Shown here piece after piece: positions 25,106 to 32,712 of a DNA stretch of 52,304 bases (within the stretch, counting starts at the first letter, position 1; every line of letters begins with the position of its first letter). The notes under the pieces were generated by a model that saw nothing but the letters and a program-made list of their open reading frames with translations, did no database searches and was not told the DNA's origin. The position numbers were made by a program, and so were the translations under genes. Source of the DNA: CAZJAD01 sp964543855 (GTDB lineage: Bacteria; Electryoneota; RPQS01; DYHQ01); the NCBI GenBank assembly GCA_964543855.1, contig CAZJAD010000009.1, forward strand, positions 1-52,304, read 5' to 3'.

Positions 25106-25128
25106 ACCCAGATTGGAAGCAGAGCACC

Positions 25129-25314
25129 ATGGCTCGTCGTGCGATGATCGCAAAGACAATGAAGACGCCGAAATTCAAGGTTCGCCAGCATAACCGTTGT
25201 CGCCGGTGTGGCCGACCTCGCAGTTACATCCGCAAGTACGGCCTGTGTCGCATCTGTTTCCGCCAGTTGGCTCTCTGGGGCGAGATTCCTGGAGTCGTCA
25301 AGGCAAGCTGGTAG
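25129..25314 (+). CDS. rpsN: Ribosomal protein S14, zinc-binding type
   Basis: S14 is a 30S head protein. At 61 residues this is the short zinc-binding form (type Z). C24-x2-C27 and C40-x2-C43 make the zinc ribbon (NRCRRCGRP; GLCRICF). The C-terminal GEIPGVVKASW is standard. It lies between rplE and rpsH as in spc operons. Confidence 0.98.
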   Translation: MARRAMIAKTMKTPKFKVRQHNRCRRCGRPRSYIRKYGLCRICFRQLALWGEIPGVVKASW

Positions 25315-25376
25315 AGCCTGCCCGTTGAAGTCAGAGTGAAGCCCGTCGTAGTGGCGGTTAGACAAGTGGAGAGAGG

Positions 25377-25775
25377 ATGCCGACGACCGACCCGATTGCC
25401 GATTTCCTGACGCGCATTCGCAATGCGATTCATGCCCACCATACCAAGGTGGACATCCCGTTCTCTGTGCTGAAGAAATCCTTGGCCCAGACTCTGCTTG
25501 ACACGGGCTATATCCGCGACTATGTTCATGTGGACGATCAGAAACAAGGGTTTCTGCGGTTGTATCTCAAGTACGCCAAGGATGGCGCCTCGGCTATCGG
25601 CGGCTTGAAACGCATCTCGACCCCGGGGTTGCGCCGCTATGTCGGAAAGGACAAGATCCCCCGTGTGCTGAACGGGTTGGGCGTCGCGATCCTTTCCACT
25701 CCGTCTGGTATCATGACCGGCGCTCGAGCACGCCAGGTCGGTGTCGGGGGAGAGGTACTGGCGCATGTCTGGTGA
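25377..25775 (+). CDS. rpsH: Ribosomal protein S8
   Basis: S8 organises the 16S central domain and represses the spc operon in E. coli. The 132 residues begin MPTTDPIADFLTRIRNAI and end with the signature GVAILSTPSGIMTGARARQVGVGGEVLAHVW. GAGAGG precedes the ATG closely. The 62-base spacer after rpsN shows no clear structure. Confidence 0.98.
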   Translation: MPTTDPIADFLTRIRNAIHAHHTKVDIPFSVLKKSLAQTLLDTGYIRDYVHVDDQKQGFLRLYLKYAKDGASAIGGLKRISTPGLRRYVGKDKIPRVLNGLGVAILSTPSGIMTGARARQVGVGGEVLAHVW

Positions 25776-25820
25776 TCTTCGCCACCGAGAGGTCATTAAG
25801 CTGAAGTTTAGAGGTTTGTC

Positions 25821-26357
25821 GTGTCGCGTATAGGTCGACAGCCGGTGCCGGTTCCCAAGGGAGTCGATGTTGCAATCTCCGGCCACCATGTGAAGATTAA
25901 GGGGCCGTTGGGAGAGATCGAGCGCACCTTCCATCCGGAGATGGAGGTTTCCCTGGAAGAAGGAGAATTGCGCGTCCAGAGGCCCTCCGATTCGAAGCCC
26001 AGCCGTGCCCTTCACGGCCTGACCCGCGCCCTGTTGAACAACATGGTTATCGGTGTATCCGAGGGCTTCAAGAAGGAGCTGGAAATCGTCGGCGTCGGTT
26101 ATCGCGCCGAACCCAAGAAGCGCGGTATCCTGCTGAGTGTGGGTTTCAGCCACGGCATCTTCTTCGTCACACCACCCGGAATCAAAATTGAGGTTCCCAA
26201 GCCGACATCCATCGTCGTCTCAGGGGTGGACCGCGAACTGGTCGGCGAGATCGCGGCTCGAATTCGTCGTCTCAGGAAACCCGAACCCTACAAGGGCAAG
26301 GGAATTCGCTATATAGACGAACATGTCCGTCGAAAGGCAGGCAAGACTGCCAAATAA
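25821..26357 (+). CDS. rplF: Ribosomal protein L6
   Basis: L6 supports the factor-binding region of the 50S subunit. The 178 residues begin MSRIGRQPVPVPKGV from a GTG, with AGAGGT upstream. They carry the C-terminal signature RRLRKPEPYKGKGIRYIDEHVRRKAGKTAK. Two tandem alpha/beta domains are implied by length. Confidence 0.98.
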   Translation: MSRIGRQPVPVPKGVDVAISGHHVKIKGPLGEIERTFHPEMEVSLEEGELRVQRPSDSKPSRALHGLTRALLNNMVIGVSEGFKKELEIVGVGYRAEPKKRGILLSVGFSHGIFFVTPPGIKIEVPKPTSIVVSGVDRELVGEIAARIRRLRKPEPYKGKGIRYIDEHVRRKAGKTAK

Positions 26358-26423
26358 AAAACCCTCGAAGGAAGTGCGGCGAGTCTGGATCACGCGGATC
26401 CGCGCTTCGGCAGGAGGTACTGA

Positions 26424-26798
26424 ATGCTTTTGAAAGCAGCTTTGCGGCGCAAGCAGGCGCACCAGCGCCGTAAGAAACATATTCGCAAGATCGTGCAAGG
26501 AACGGCGACGCGCCCGCGCTTGGTCGTTTACCGAAGCAATCAGCATATCTATGCGCAACTCGTGGATGATGAAAGTCAGCGGACTCTCACGGAGGTTTCT
26601 TCGCTGACTCCCTCGTTGCGCAACGATCTGAAAGGAAAACCCCCGGTCGAGAAGGCTCGGCATGTGGGGGAAGCTGTGGCCAAGAAGGCGAAGGAAAAAC
26701 AGATTGAAAACGTGGTTTTCGACCGCAACGGCTTCCTCTATCACGGAAGAGTGCGTGCGGTCGCTGAAGCAGCGCGGGCAGCGGGCCTGAAATTCTGA
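26424..26798 (+). CDS. rplR: Ribosomal protein L18
   Basis: L18 binds 5S rRNA together with L5. The 124 residues include the basic N-terminus (LRRKQAHQRRKKHIRK), RPRLVVYRSNQHIYAQLVDD, and the C-terminal FDRNGFLYHGRVRAVAEAARAAGLKF. A full AGGAGG (26412-26417) lies six bases before the ATG, one of the strongest ribosome-binding sites in the window. Confidence 0.98.
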   Translation: MLLKAALRRKQAHQRRKKHIRKIVQGTATRPRLVVYRSNQHIYAQLVDDESQRTLTEVSSLTPSLRNDLKGKPPVEKARHVGEAVAKKAKEKQIENVVFDRNGFLYHGRVRAVAEAARAAGLKF

Positions 26799-26805
26799 TG
26801 AGGTT

Positions 26806-27360
26806 ATGACGGCAAGAGAAAGAGAAAGAGGAAGTCGAGGCCGCGATCGCGGCGCACCGAGCGACGAAGCCTCCTCGGAACTTCCCACCATCGAAAAGGT
26901 GATCCACATCAACCGCGTCGCGAAGGTCGTTAAAGGCGGGCGCAACTTCTCCTTTAACGCGGTCGTCGTCGTTGGTGATGGACATGGGCGCGTCGGCTAC
27001 GGCTTGGGCAAAGCGAACGAGGTGACGGACGCAATCACCAAGGGAACCGAAGCGGCCAAACGCTCCATGAAGCGTTATCCCCTTGTCGGGACGACATTCC
27101 CCCACGCCATTCAAGGCAAGTTCGGCGCTGGCCGCGTCGTCCTGAAGCCGGCCTCGCCGGGAACCGGCGTGATCGCCGGAGGAACGGTTCGCGCGGTGAT
27201 GGAATGCCTCGGTGTTCGCGATGTCTTGACCAAGATTTTGGGGACGCACAACCCCCACAATGTCGTCAAGGCGACTCTCGCAGCCTTGGACAAACTCGTG
27301 GATGTCCGTATGGTCGCCGACAAGCGCAGTATTAGTGTTCGTGAAGTTTTTGAGACATAG
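26806..27360 (+). CDS. rpsE: Ribosomal protein S5
   Basis: S5 acts in decoding fidelity and at the mRNA entry channel. The dsRBD-like N-domain reads VIHINRVAKVVKGGRNFSFNAVVVVGDGHGRVGYGLGKANEV. The C-domain includes GTGVIAGGTVRAVMECLGVRDVLTK. The first 28 or so residues (MTARERERGSRGRDRGAPSD onward) are a charged extension longer than in E. coli. It has 184 residues and starts seven bases after rplR. Confidence 0.97.
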   Translation: MTARERERGSRGRDRGAPSDEASSELPTIEKVIHINRVAKVVKGGRNFSFNAVVVVGDGHGRVGYGLGKANEVTDAITKGTEAAKRSMKRYPLVGTTFPHAIQGKFGAGRVVLKPASPGTGVIAGGTVRAVMECLGVRDVLTKILGTHNPHNVVKATLAALDKLVDVRMVADKRSISVREVFET

Positions 27361-27380
27361 AGACGGATTCCCGATATCTC

Positions 27381-27584
27381 ATGGCAGACAAACTGAAAGC
27401 AACCTGGGTTCACAGCACGATTGGCCGTAACCCGAAGCAGAAGCGCACCATCGAGGCGCTGGGATTCAAGCGACTTCATCAGACGCGGGAACTGCCTGAC
27501 AATGCGGCGATCCGCGGCATGCTTGATACGGTCCCGCATCTTGTGGTATGGGAAACGGCGAAAGAAGAGGGCGCGAGCGAATGA
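27381..27584 (+). CDS. rpmD: Ribosomal protein L30
   Basis: L30 is a small 50S protein. The 67 residues contain KATWVHSTIGRNPKQKRTIEALGFKRLHQTRELPDNAAIRGMLDTVPHLVVW, a standard L30 sequence. The stop overlaps the rplO start (ATGA), so the two are coupled. Confidence 0.96.
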   Translation: MADKLKATWVHSTIGRNPKQKRTIEALGFKRLHQTRELPDNAAIRGMLDTVPHLVVWETAKEEGASE

Positions 27585-28018
27585 GCCTTCGTGATCTGAA
27601 ACCAGCGCCAGGTTCCGTCAAGAAATCGAAACGGCTTGGCCGAGGATCCGGTTCCGGAAAAGGGGGAACGGCCGGGCGTGGAGACAAGGGACAGATGTCC
27701 CGAAGCGGCGCTGGTCGGAAGTTGGGTTTTGAAGGGGGGCAGATGCCGATTCATCGCCGCCTCCCAAAGCGCGGATTCAAGAATATCTGGCGTGAAGACG
27801 TGCAGGTCGTGAATGTCGGAGATCTCGCGAGACTGCCTCAGGATGCAGAGGTCGAACCCGAAACTCTCAGGCAGGCGGGTCTGGTCGCTTCGGCCAACAA
27901 GCCGGTGAAACTGCTGGGTGGTGGAGATGTCACGCGCTCCTACACGGTGCGCTCAATCACTCTCTCAAAGACCGCGCGCGAGAAAATTACCTCCGCAGGT
28001 GGAACGGTGGCTGAGTAA
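27581..28018 (+). CDS. rplO: Ribosomal protein L15
   Basis: L15 is a late 50S assembly protein. From the ATG at 27581 there are 145 residues, beginning MSLRDLKPAPGSVKKSKRLGRGSGSGKGGTAGRGDKGQ, the family's Gly-rich start. MPIHRRLPKRGFKN follows. An in-frame GTG 33 bases upstream is inside rpmD and adds non-homologous residues. The stop TAA shares one base with the secY ATG. Confidence 0.97.
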   Translation: MSLRDLKPAPGSVKKSKRLGRGSGSGKGGTAGRGDKGQMSRSGAGRKLGFEGGQMPIHRRLPKRGFKNIWREDVQVVNVGDLARLPQDAEVEPETLRQAGLVASANKPVKLLGGGDVTRSYTVRSITLSKTAREKITSAGGTVAE

Positions 28019-29346
28019 TGCTCAATCGTTATACATCCATATTCAAGATTCCTGAGCTCAAGAATCGGATTCTGTTCACCCTGGGGATTTTCCTTGTTTA
28101 CCGCATCGGAGGTCATGTTCCGGTAGCCGGAATTGATGCGGCCGCTCTTGGCGAGTTCTTTCAGCAAAACGCCAACACCCTGTTCGGCCTCTATGATATG
28201 TTTGTTGGCGGGGCGTTTCAACGAGCGACCGTCTTTGCCTTGGGCATCATGCCGTACATTTCCTCTTCGATTATCTTTCAGCTCATGGGGACCGTTGTCC
28301 CGTACTTCCAGAAGCTTCAGAAGGAAGGAGAGGAAGGCCGGAAGAAAATCACACAGCTGACCCGTTATGGCACGGTGGTCATCGCAGCGCTCCAGGCCGG
28401 CGGGGCGTCCATTTTCTTGACGCGCCTGGTGGCTCCTTCCGGAGCACATGTGGTCCCGAATCCCGGAGTCGGTTTCAACTTCTTGACGATGGTGACGCTG
28501 GCCGCCGGAACAACGCTCATCATGTGGCTGGGAGAGCAGATCACGGAGCGTGGCATCGGAAACGGAATCAGTCTGCTCATCTTCATCGGCATCATCGACC
28601 GCTTTCCGTACGCGGTATTTGAAGAAGTGCAGATGGTGCAAGCGGGTAATCGTCACATCTTGACTGATGTCTTCTTTGTCGTCATGCTCTTCTTCGTGAC
28701 CATGGCGGTGGTGGCTATTACGCAGGGAATGCGCAAGATCCCCGTGCAGTATGCCAAGCGTGTCGTCGGCCGCAAGATTTACGGCGGTCAGAGCACCCAC
28801 ATCCCGCTTCGGGTCAACACGGCCGGTGTGATGCCGATTATTTTCGCCCAGTCGATCATGTTCATTCCATCGTCAGTCGCCACCCTGTTGCCGGACAGTG
28901 GACTGCGAGACTCTCTCCAGAGCTACTTCGACACTGGGTCGGCTCTGTACATGGCCTTCTATTTCCTCCTCATCGTCTTCTTCACCTATTTCTATACGGC
29001 CATTGTGCTCAATCCCGTGGATCTGGCCGATAATATGAAGAAGCAGGGAGGTTTTATTCCCGGAATTCGCCCTGGCAAACACACCTCCGAGTTCATTGAC
29101 AATGTGCTTTCGAGGGTGACCTTCCCGGGCGCCGTATTCATCGGCCTTATCGCGCTCGTGCCGACCATTATTCTCAGTCAGTTCAGCGTGAGCTGGAATT
29201 TCGCGTCGTTCTACGGGGGAACGAGCATCCTTATCATCGTTGGGGTCGCACTCGATACTTTACAACAGGTGGAGTCGCACCTGGTGATGCGCCACTATGA
29301 CAGCCTTATGAGAACCGGGCGTATCCGAGGCCGACGCCGCATGTAG
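28018..29346 (+). CDS. secY: Protein translocase subunit SecY
   Basis: SecY forms the channel of the SecYEG translocon in the inner membrane. The 442-residue protein has the ten hydrophobic segments of the family. FLVYRIGGHVPVAGID covers the first, and LGIMPYISSSIIFQLMGTVVPYFQKLQKEGEEGRKK covers TM2 and the following loop. The cytoplasmic loop contains RKIPVQYAKRVVGR, and the end has HLVMRHYDSLMRTGRIRGRRRM. It starts on the last base of rplO and is followed two bases later by adk. Confidence 0.98.
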   Translation: MLNRYTSIFKIPELKNRILFTLGIFLVYRIGGHVPVAGIDAAALGEFFQQNANTLFGLYDMFVGGAFQRATVFALGIMPYISSSIIFQLMGTVVPYFQKLQKEGEEGRKKITQLTRYGTVVIAALQAGGASIFLTRLVAPSGAHVVPNPGVGFNFLTMVTLAAGTTLIMWLGEQITERGIGNGISLLIFIGIIDRFPYAVFEEVQMVQAGNRHILTDVFFVVMLFFVTMAVVAITQGMRKIPVQYAKRVVGRKIYGGQSTHIPLRVNTAGVMPIIFAQSIMFIPSSVATLLPDSGLRDSLQSYFDTGSALYMAFYFLLIVFFTYFYTAIVLNPVDLADNMKKQGGFIPGIRPGKHTSEFIDNVLSRVTFPGAVFIGLIALVPTIILSQFSVSWNFASFYGGTSILIIVGVALDTLQQVESHLVMRHYDSLMRTGRIRGRRRM

Positions 29347-29348
29347 CT

Positions 29349-30011
29349 ATGCCTGCGACGATCATCCTCCTCGGAGCTCCCGGCGTGGGGAAAGGCACTC
29401 AGGCGCAGAGGCTCATGGCGCATCTTGGCGTGCCGCAAATCTCCACCGGTGATATTCTCAGAACGGAGGTTCGCAAGAGAACCCCGCTGGGCAAACAAGC
29501 ATTGACCTATATGGATCACGGGGAATTGGTCCCCGATGACCTGATCCTTGACATGGTGGGAACTCGCCTCCAAGCCTCAGATGCGCGGCAGGGAGCGATC
29601 TTCGATGGTTTCCCTCGCACGATTGTCCAGGCCGAGGGCTTGGACCGGATACTCGAGCACCTGGATCGACGGCTCGATGTCGTACTGTCGATTGAGGTGC
29701 CCTCGGAGCAGATTGTGGAGAGATTGTCGGCCCGCCGAAGCTGCGCCACCTGCGGAGCCGTGTTTAATTTGTTGATGGATCCGGAGGCGGCCGAAAAACA
29801 TGAGTGCCCCAAGGGGCAGGCCCTCATCGTCCAACGAGAGGATGATACACCTGAGACCGTCCTGCGCCGCTTGAAGATCTATGCCGAGCAAACCGAACCA
29901 CTGAAGGACTACTATCGCCACGCCGGCCTGCTCAGAGAAGTACCGGGGGAGGGAACGGTGGATGAAGTCTTCGCTCGCCTTGTTCATGCGCTCTCGGAAC
30001 CGGTAACGTGA
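29349..30011 (+). CDS. adk: Adenylate kinase with a three-cysteine LID
   Basis: The enzyme catalyses ATP + AMP to 2 ADP in the cytoplasm. The 220 residues include the P-loop GAPGVGKGTQ (residues 9-18), DGFPRT, and the long LID. The LID resembles the zinc-binding type: C132, C135 and C153 are in register, but the fourth ligand (usually Cys or Asp, position 156) is Gly in CPKG. H151 is nearby and could substitute. Zinc binding is therefore uncertain. The gene overlaps map by four bases (GTGA), the usual secY-adk-map order. Confidence 0.97.
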   Translation: MPATIILLGAPGVGKGTQAQRLMAHLGVPQISTGDILRTEVRKRTPLGKQALTYMDHGELVPDDLILDMVGTRLQASDARQGAIFDGFPRTIVQAEGLDRILEHLDRRLDVVLSIEVPSEQIVERLSARRSCATCGAVFNLLMDPEAAEKHECPKGQALIVQREDDTPETVLRRLKIYAEQTEPLKDYYRHAGLLREVPGEGTVDEVFARLVHALSEPVT

Positions 30012-30766
30012 TTACCATCAAGACACCGGCCGAGATTGAGGCGATGCGGGAGGCTTGCCGAATCGTCGCCGAGGCTCTTCAGGCGATTGAGCCCTTGATG
30101 GTGCCCGGGACCCCAACCGTCAAGATTGACGAGGCGGTCGAAAGGTATATCCGGAGCCGTGGAGGCAGACCGGCCTTCAAGGGCTATCCCAATCCGGAGG
30201 GGAAACCGTTCCCGGCATCGGCCTGTATCTCCGTTGAGCACGAGGTGGTCCACGGCATACCCGATGAACGACCTCTGAGGGCGGGACAGGTCGTTGGGGT
30301 GGATGTCGGCGTAGAAAAGAACGGTTTCTTTGGCGATGCGGCCAGAACTTTCGCGGTCGGTCGCGTGGACAAGCTTCGGCGCCGGTTGATGCAGGCCACG
30401 CGCGAAGCCTTGGCTGAGGGAATCGCCATGGCGAGAGACGGCAATCGACTGTCGGATGTCTCGCACGCGATCGAGTCCCGCGTCAAGTCATACGGTTTCT
30501 CCGTTGTCCGAGAGCTCGTCGGCCACGGTATCGGACGCCAACTCCATGAGGAACCGCAGATCCCCAACTTCGGGCCTCCGGGGCGGGGGCCTGTGCTGCG
30601 GGAGAACATGGTGCTTGCCATTGAACCGATGGTCAACGCCGGTACCGGCGATGTGGAGACGATCGGCGATTGGGCTGTCGTTTCCCGAGACCGTTTGCCA
30701 TCGGTCCATTTCGAACACACGATTGTCGTGAAAAATGGGGAACCCGAGATTCTTACAGCGGGCTGA
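30008..30766 (+). CDS. map: Methionine aminopeptidase, type I
   Basis: The enzyme removes the initiator Met from nascent proteins. All five dinuclear-metal ligands are visible: D99, D110, H173 (GHGIG), E206 (AIEPM) and E236 (HFEHT). The 252 residues are normal for type I without extensions. GTG within the adk stop is the start. The stop lies 26 bases before the proposed infA start. Confidence 0.97.
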   Translation: MITIKTPAEIEAMREACRIVAEALQAIEPLMVPGTPTVKIDEAVERYIRSRGGRPAFKGYPNPEGKPFPASACISVEHEVVHGIPDERPLRAGQVVGVDVGVEKNGFFGDAARTFAVGRVDKLRRRLMQATREALAEGIAMARDGNRLSDVSHAIESRVKSYGFSVVRELVGHGIGRQLHEEPQIPNFGPPGRGPVLRENMVLAIEPMVNAGTGDVETIGDWAVVSRDRLPSVHFEHTIVVKNGEPEILTAG

Positions 30767-30792
30767 AAGTTGAATTAAACGGCGAGGTTTGT

Positions 30793-31011
30793 ACGGCCAA
30801 AGAGCCATCCATAAAAGTCGATGGGGTCATCCGAGAAACGCTTCCCAACGCCACCTTCCGTGTGGAGCTGGAAAATGGGCACAAGATTTTGGCTCATATC
30901 TCCGGCAAGATGAGGATGCATTTTATCAAGATTCTCCCCGGAGACCGGGTGACGGTGGAGCTTTCGCCTTACGACCTGCGCCGTGGACGCATTACCTATC
31001 GGTATAAGTAA
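30793..31011 (+). CDS. infA: Translation initiation factor IF-1 with a non-canonical ACG start
   Basis: IF-1 binds the 30S A site and, with IF-3, raises the fidelity of start-codon selection. The S1/OB-fold is complete: IRETLPNATFRVELENGHKILAHISGKMRMHFIKILPGDRVTVELSPYDLRRGRITYRYK. The first four codons are ACG GCC AAA GAG, matching Met-Ala-Lys-Glu of the family. From ACG the protein is exactly 72 residues, like E. coli IF-1. GAGG (30784-30787) lies five bases before the ACG. Upstream in this frame no ATG or GTG occurs, and the nearest TTG (30670) is deep inside map. A CTG at 30763 lacks an SD. The gene is certain; the start codon is either truly ACG or a sequencing error for ATG. Confidence 0.93.
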   Translation, partial: TAKEPSIKVDGVIRETLPNATFRVELENGHKILAHISGKMRMHFIKILPGDRVTVELSPYDLRRGRITYRYK

Positions 31012-31061
31012 GAGGTAGCGTCCATTGGAAGAAAGCGACTTAGCGATAGAGGATATTGAGC

Positions 31062-31178
31062 ATGAAGGTTCGCTCGTCAGTAAAAAAAATGTGTGATTAC
31101 TGTAAAATCATCCGGCGCCGTGGTAAGGTGATCGTGATCTGCAGCCGTTCAAAGAAGCACAAGCAGCGCCAGGGCTGA
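31062..31178 (+). CDS. rpmJ: Ribosomal protein L36, zinc-binding type
   Basis: L36 is the smallest 50S protein. The 38 codons read MKVRSSVKKMCDYCKIIRRR, then GKVIVICSRSKKHKQRQG and TGA. The zinc ribbon ligands C11, C14, C27 and H33 are all present, so this is the zinc (C+) form. It sits between infA and rpsM as in most spc/alpha junctions. GAGGATATTG upstream of the ATG provides an SD. Confidence 0.98.
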   Translation: MKVRSSVKKMCDYCKIIRRRGKVIVICSRSKKHKQRQG

Positions 31179-31201
31179 GGCGCTCAAGATTGAGGTGAAT
31201 C

Positions 31202-31585
31202 ATGGCACGCATCGCCGGGATTGATATACCACGAGACAAGCGCATCGAGGTGGCTCTGACCTACATTTACGGTGTTGGTCGGCCATTGTCGCAACGCGTT
31301 CTGACCGCCTGCGGAGTCGATTGGAATAAGCGCACTTTTCAGTTGACGGATGAGGAACTCAACAAGATCCGTGCGGCGGTCGCCGACCTCAAGGTTGAAG
31401 GCCCGCTGCGCACCGAAGTGACCATGAACATCAAGCGCCTTATGGACATCGGGTGCTATCGTGGCATTCGGCATCGACGTGGTCTTCCCGTGCGCGGCCA
31501 GAATACCAAGAACAACGCGCGAACGCGCAAGGGCAAGAAGAAAGGTGGAGTCGTCAAGGTCAAGCGCCAGGTAGGAAAGAAATAG
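31202..31585 (+). CDS. rpsM: Ribosomal protein S13
   Basis: S13 forms inter-subunit bridges in the 30S head. The 127 residues begin MARIAGIDIPRDKRIEVALTYIYGVG. They carry the signature CYRGIRHRRGLPVRGQNTKNNARTRKGKKKG. GAGG precedes the ATG by six bases. It is the first gene of the classical alpha operon. Confidence 0.98.
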   Translation: MARIAGIDIPRDKRIEVALTYIYGVGRPLSQRVLTACGVDWNKRTFQLTDEELNKIRAAVADLKVEGPLRTEVTMNIKRLMDIGCYRGIRHRRGLPVRGQNTKNNARTRKGKKKGGVVKVKRQVGKK

Positions 31586-31649
31586 TGGCGAATTCCTTGG
31601 ACGGCAGGCGTGTTCCAGCGCCATTACCTGAAGGACAGGGAGGCTTTTT

Positions 31650-32042
31650 GTGGCCATAACAGGCAAGAAACGGGCGAAGAAGAAGAAAGAGCGTGTCGAG
31701 GCAACCGGTATCGCCCGTGTCAAGGCATCGTTCAACAACACCATTATCACCATCACCGACAACTATGGGAATGTGGTCTCTTGGGCCTCGGCAGGGCGCA
31801 TGGGTTTCAAAGGATCACGGAAGAACACGCCGTTTGCTTCCCAACTCGCGGCGGCGTCAGCCGCGAAGGCCGCAATGGACCTTGGGATGAGCAAGGTCGC
31901 CATTCGTGTCAGAGGCCCGGGGGCAGGGCGCGAGTCTGCCATCCGAGGGCTCGCAGCCGCCGGTCTCTCGGTCACTTCGATCAAAGACGAGACACCGATT
32001 CCTCACAATGGCTGCCGTGCACCGAAGCGCCGCAGAGTGTAG
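31650..32042 (+). CDS. rpsK: Ribosomal protein S11
   Basis: S11 lines the platform of the 30S subunit beside the mRNA. The 130 residues include a Lys-rich N-terminus, ARVKASFNNTIITITDNYGNVVSWASAG, and the C-terminal IPHNGCRAPKRRRV. Translation most likely starts at GTG 31650, preceded by GGGAGG. Confidence 0.98.
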   Translation: MAITGKKRAKKKKERVEATGIARVKASFNNTIITITDNYGNVVSWASAGRMGFKGSRKNTPFASQLAAASAAKAAMDLGMSKVAIRVRGPGAGRESAIRGLAAAGLSVTSIKDETPIPHNGCRAPKRRRV

Positions 32043-32064
32043 CGGGCAAGAAGAAAGGTAGTAT

Positions 32065-32694
32065 ATGGCACAGTACCACGGACCGGCTTGCAAGGTCTGC
32101 CGTCGCGAAAGTAAGAAGCTTTTTCTGAAAGGCGATCGCTGCCACAGCCCCAAGTGCGCTTTCGAACGCAAGGCGTATCCCCCCGGGATTCATGGGCGGA
32201 GACGGCGATCGAAGGTGTCGGAGTATGGGCTGCAGCTTCGCGAAAAACAGAAAATTCGTGACACATACGGGCTTGGCGAGAGCCAGTTCCACCGCTTCTT
32301 TACCGAAGCTCAGCGCCGGATGGGTGTGACTGGCGAGATCCTGCTCCAGCTTCTCGAGAGTCGGCTCGACAATGTCGTCTACCGCATGGGTTTCGCCAGC
32401 TCGAGGCGGCAGGCGCGACAACTGGTTCGTCATCGTCATTTCCTGGTGAATGACCGTATCGTCGATATTCCGTCCTACGGCCTGCGACCCAATGATGTCG
32501 TGCGCGTCAAGGAACGGTCGAAGAAGCTCGCCGTCATTCACGGGGCCATGCAGAAGGTGCGCGAAGGAAAGGCTGTCCCGTACCTTTCATTGGACAAAGC
32601 GAAGATGGAAGGAGTGTTTCTGGAACGCCCCAACCGAGCCGACATTCCCTTCGATGTCAACGAGCAATCGGTTGTGGAGCTGTATTCCCGGTAG
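32065..32694 (+). CDS. rpsD: Ribosomal protein S4, zinc-binding type
   Basis: S4 nucleates 30S assembly and represses the alpha operon in E. coli. The 209 residues contain an N-terminal zinc cluster (C9, C12, C26, C31) that E. coli lacks. The S4 RNA-binding domain follows: RLDNVVYRMGFASSRRQARQLVRHRHFLVNDRIVDIPSYGLRPNDVVRVKERS. It lies between rpsK and rpoA. Confidence 0.98.
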   Translation: MAQYHGPACKVCRRESKKLFLKGDRCHSPKCAFERKAYPPGIHGRRRRSKVSEYGLQLREKQKIRDTYGLGESQFHRFFTEAQRRMGVTGEILLQLLESRLDNVVYRMGFASSRRQARQLVRHRHFLVNDRIVDIPSYGLRPNDVVRVKERSKKLAVIHGAMQKVREGKAVPYLSLDKAKMEGVFLERPNRADIPFDVNEQSVVELYSR

Positions 32695-32712
32695 AAATGC
32701 CAGAGGGATCCC

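Noticed and set aside
30763..30792. CTG at 30763 as the IF-1 start
   Set aside because: It would add ten residues not seen in IF-1, has no SD, and overlaps the end of map; ACG 30793 has an SD and gives the exact family length.
31610..32128. 172-codon frame overlapping rpsK in another frame
   Set aside because: rpsK is certain in its own frame; the alternative product is low in hydrophobic content and matches nothing.
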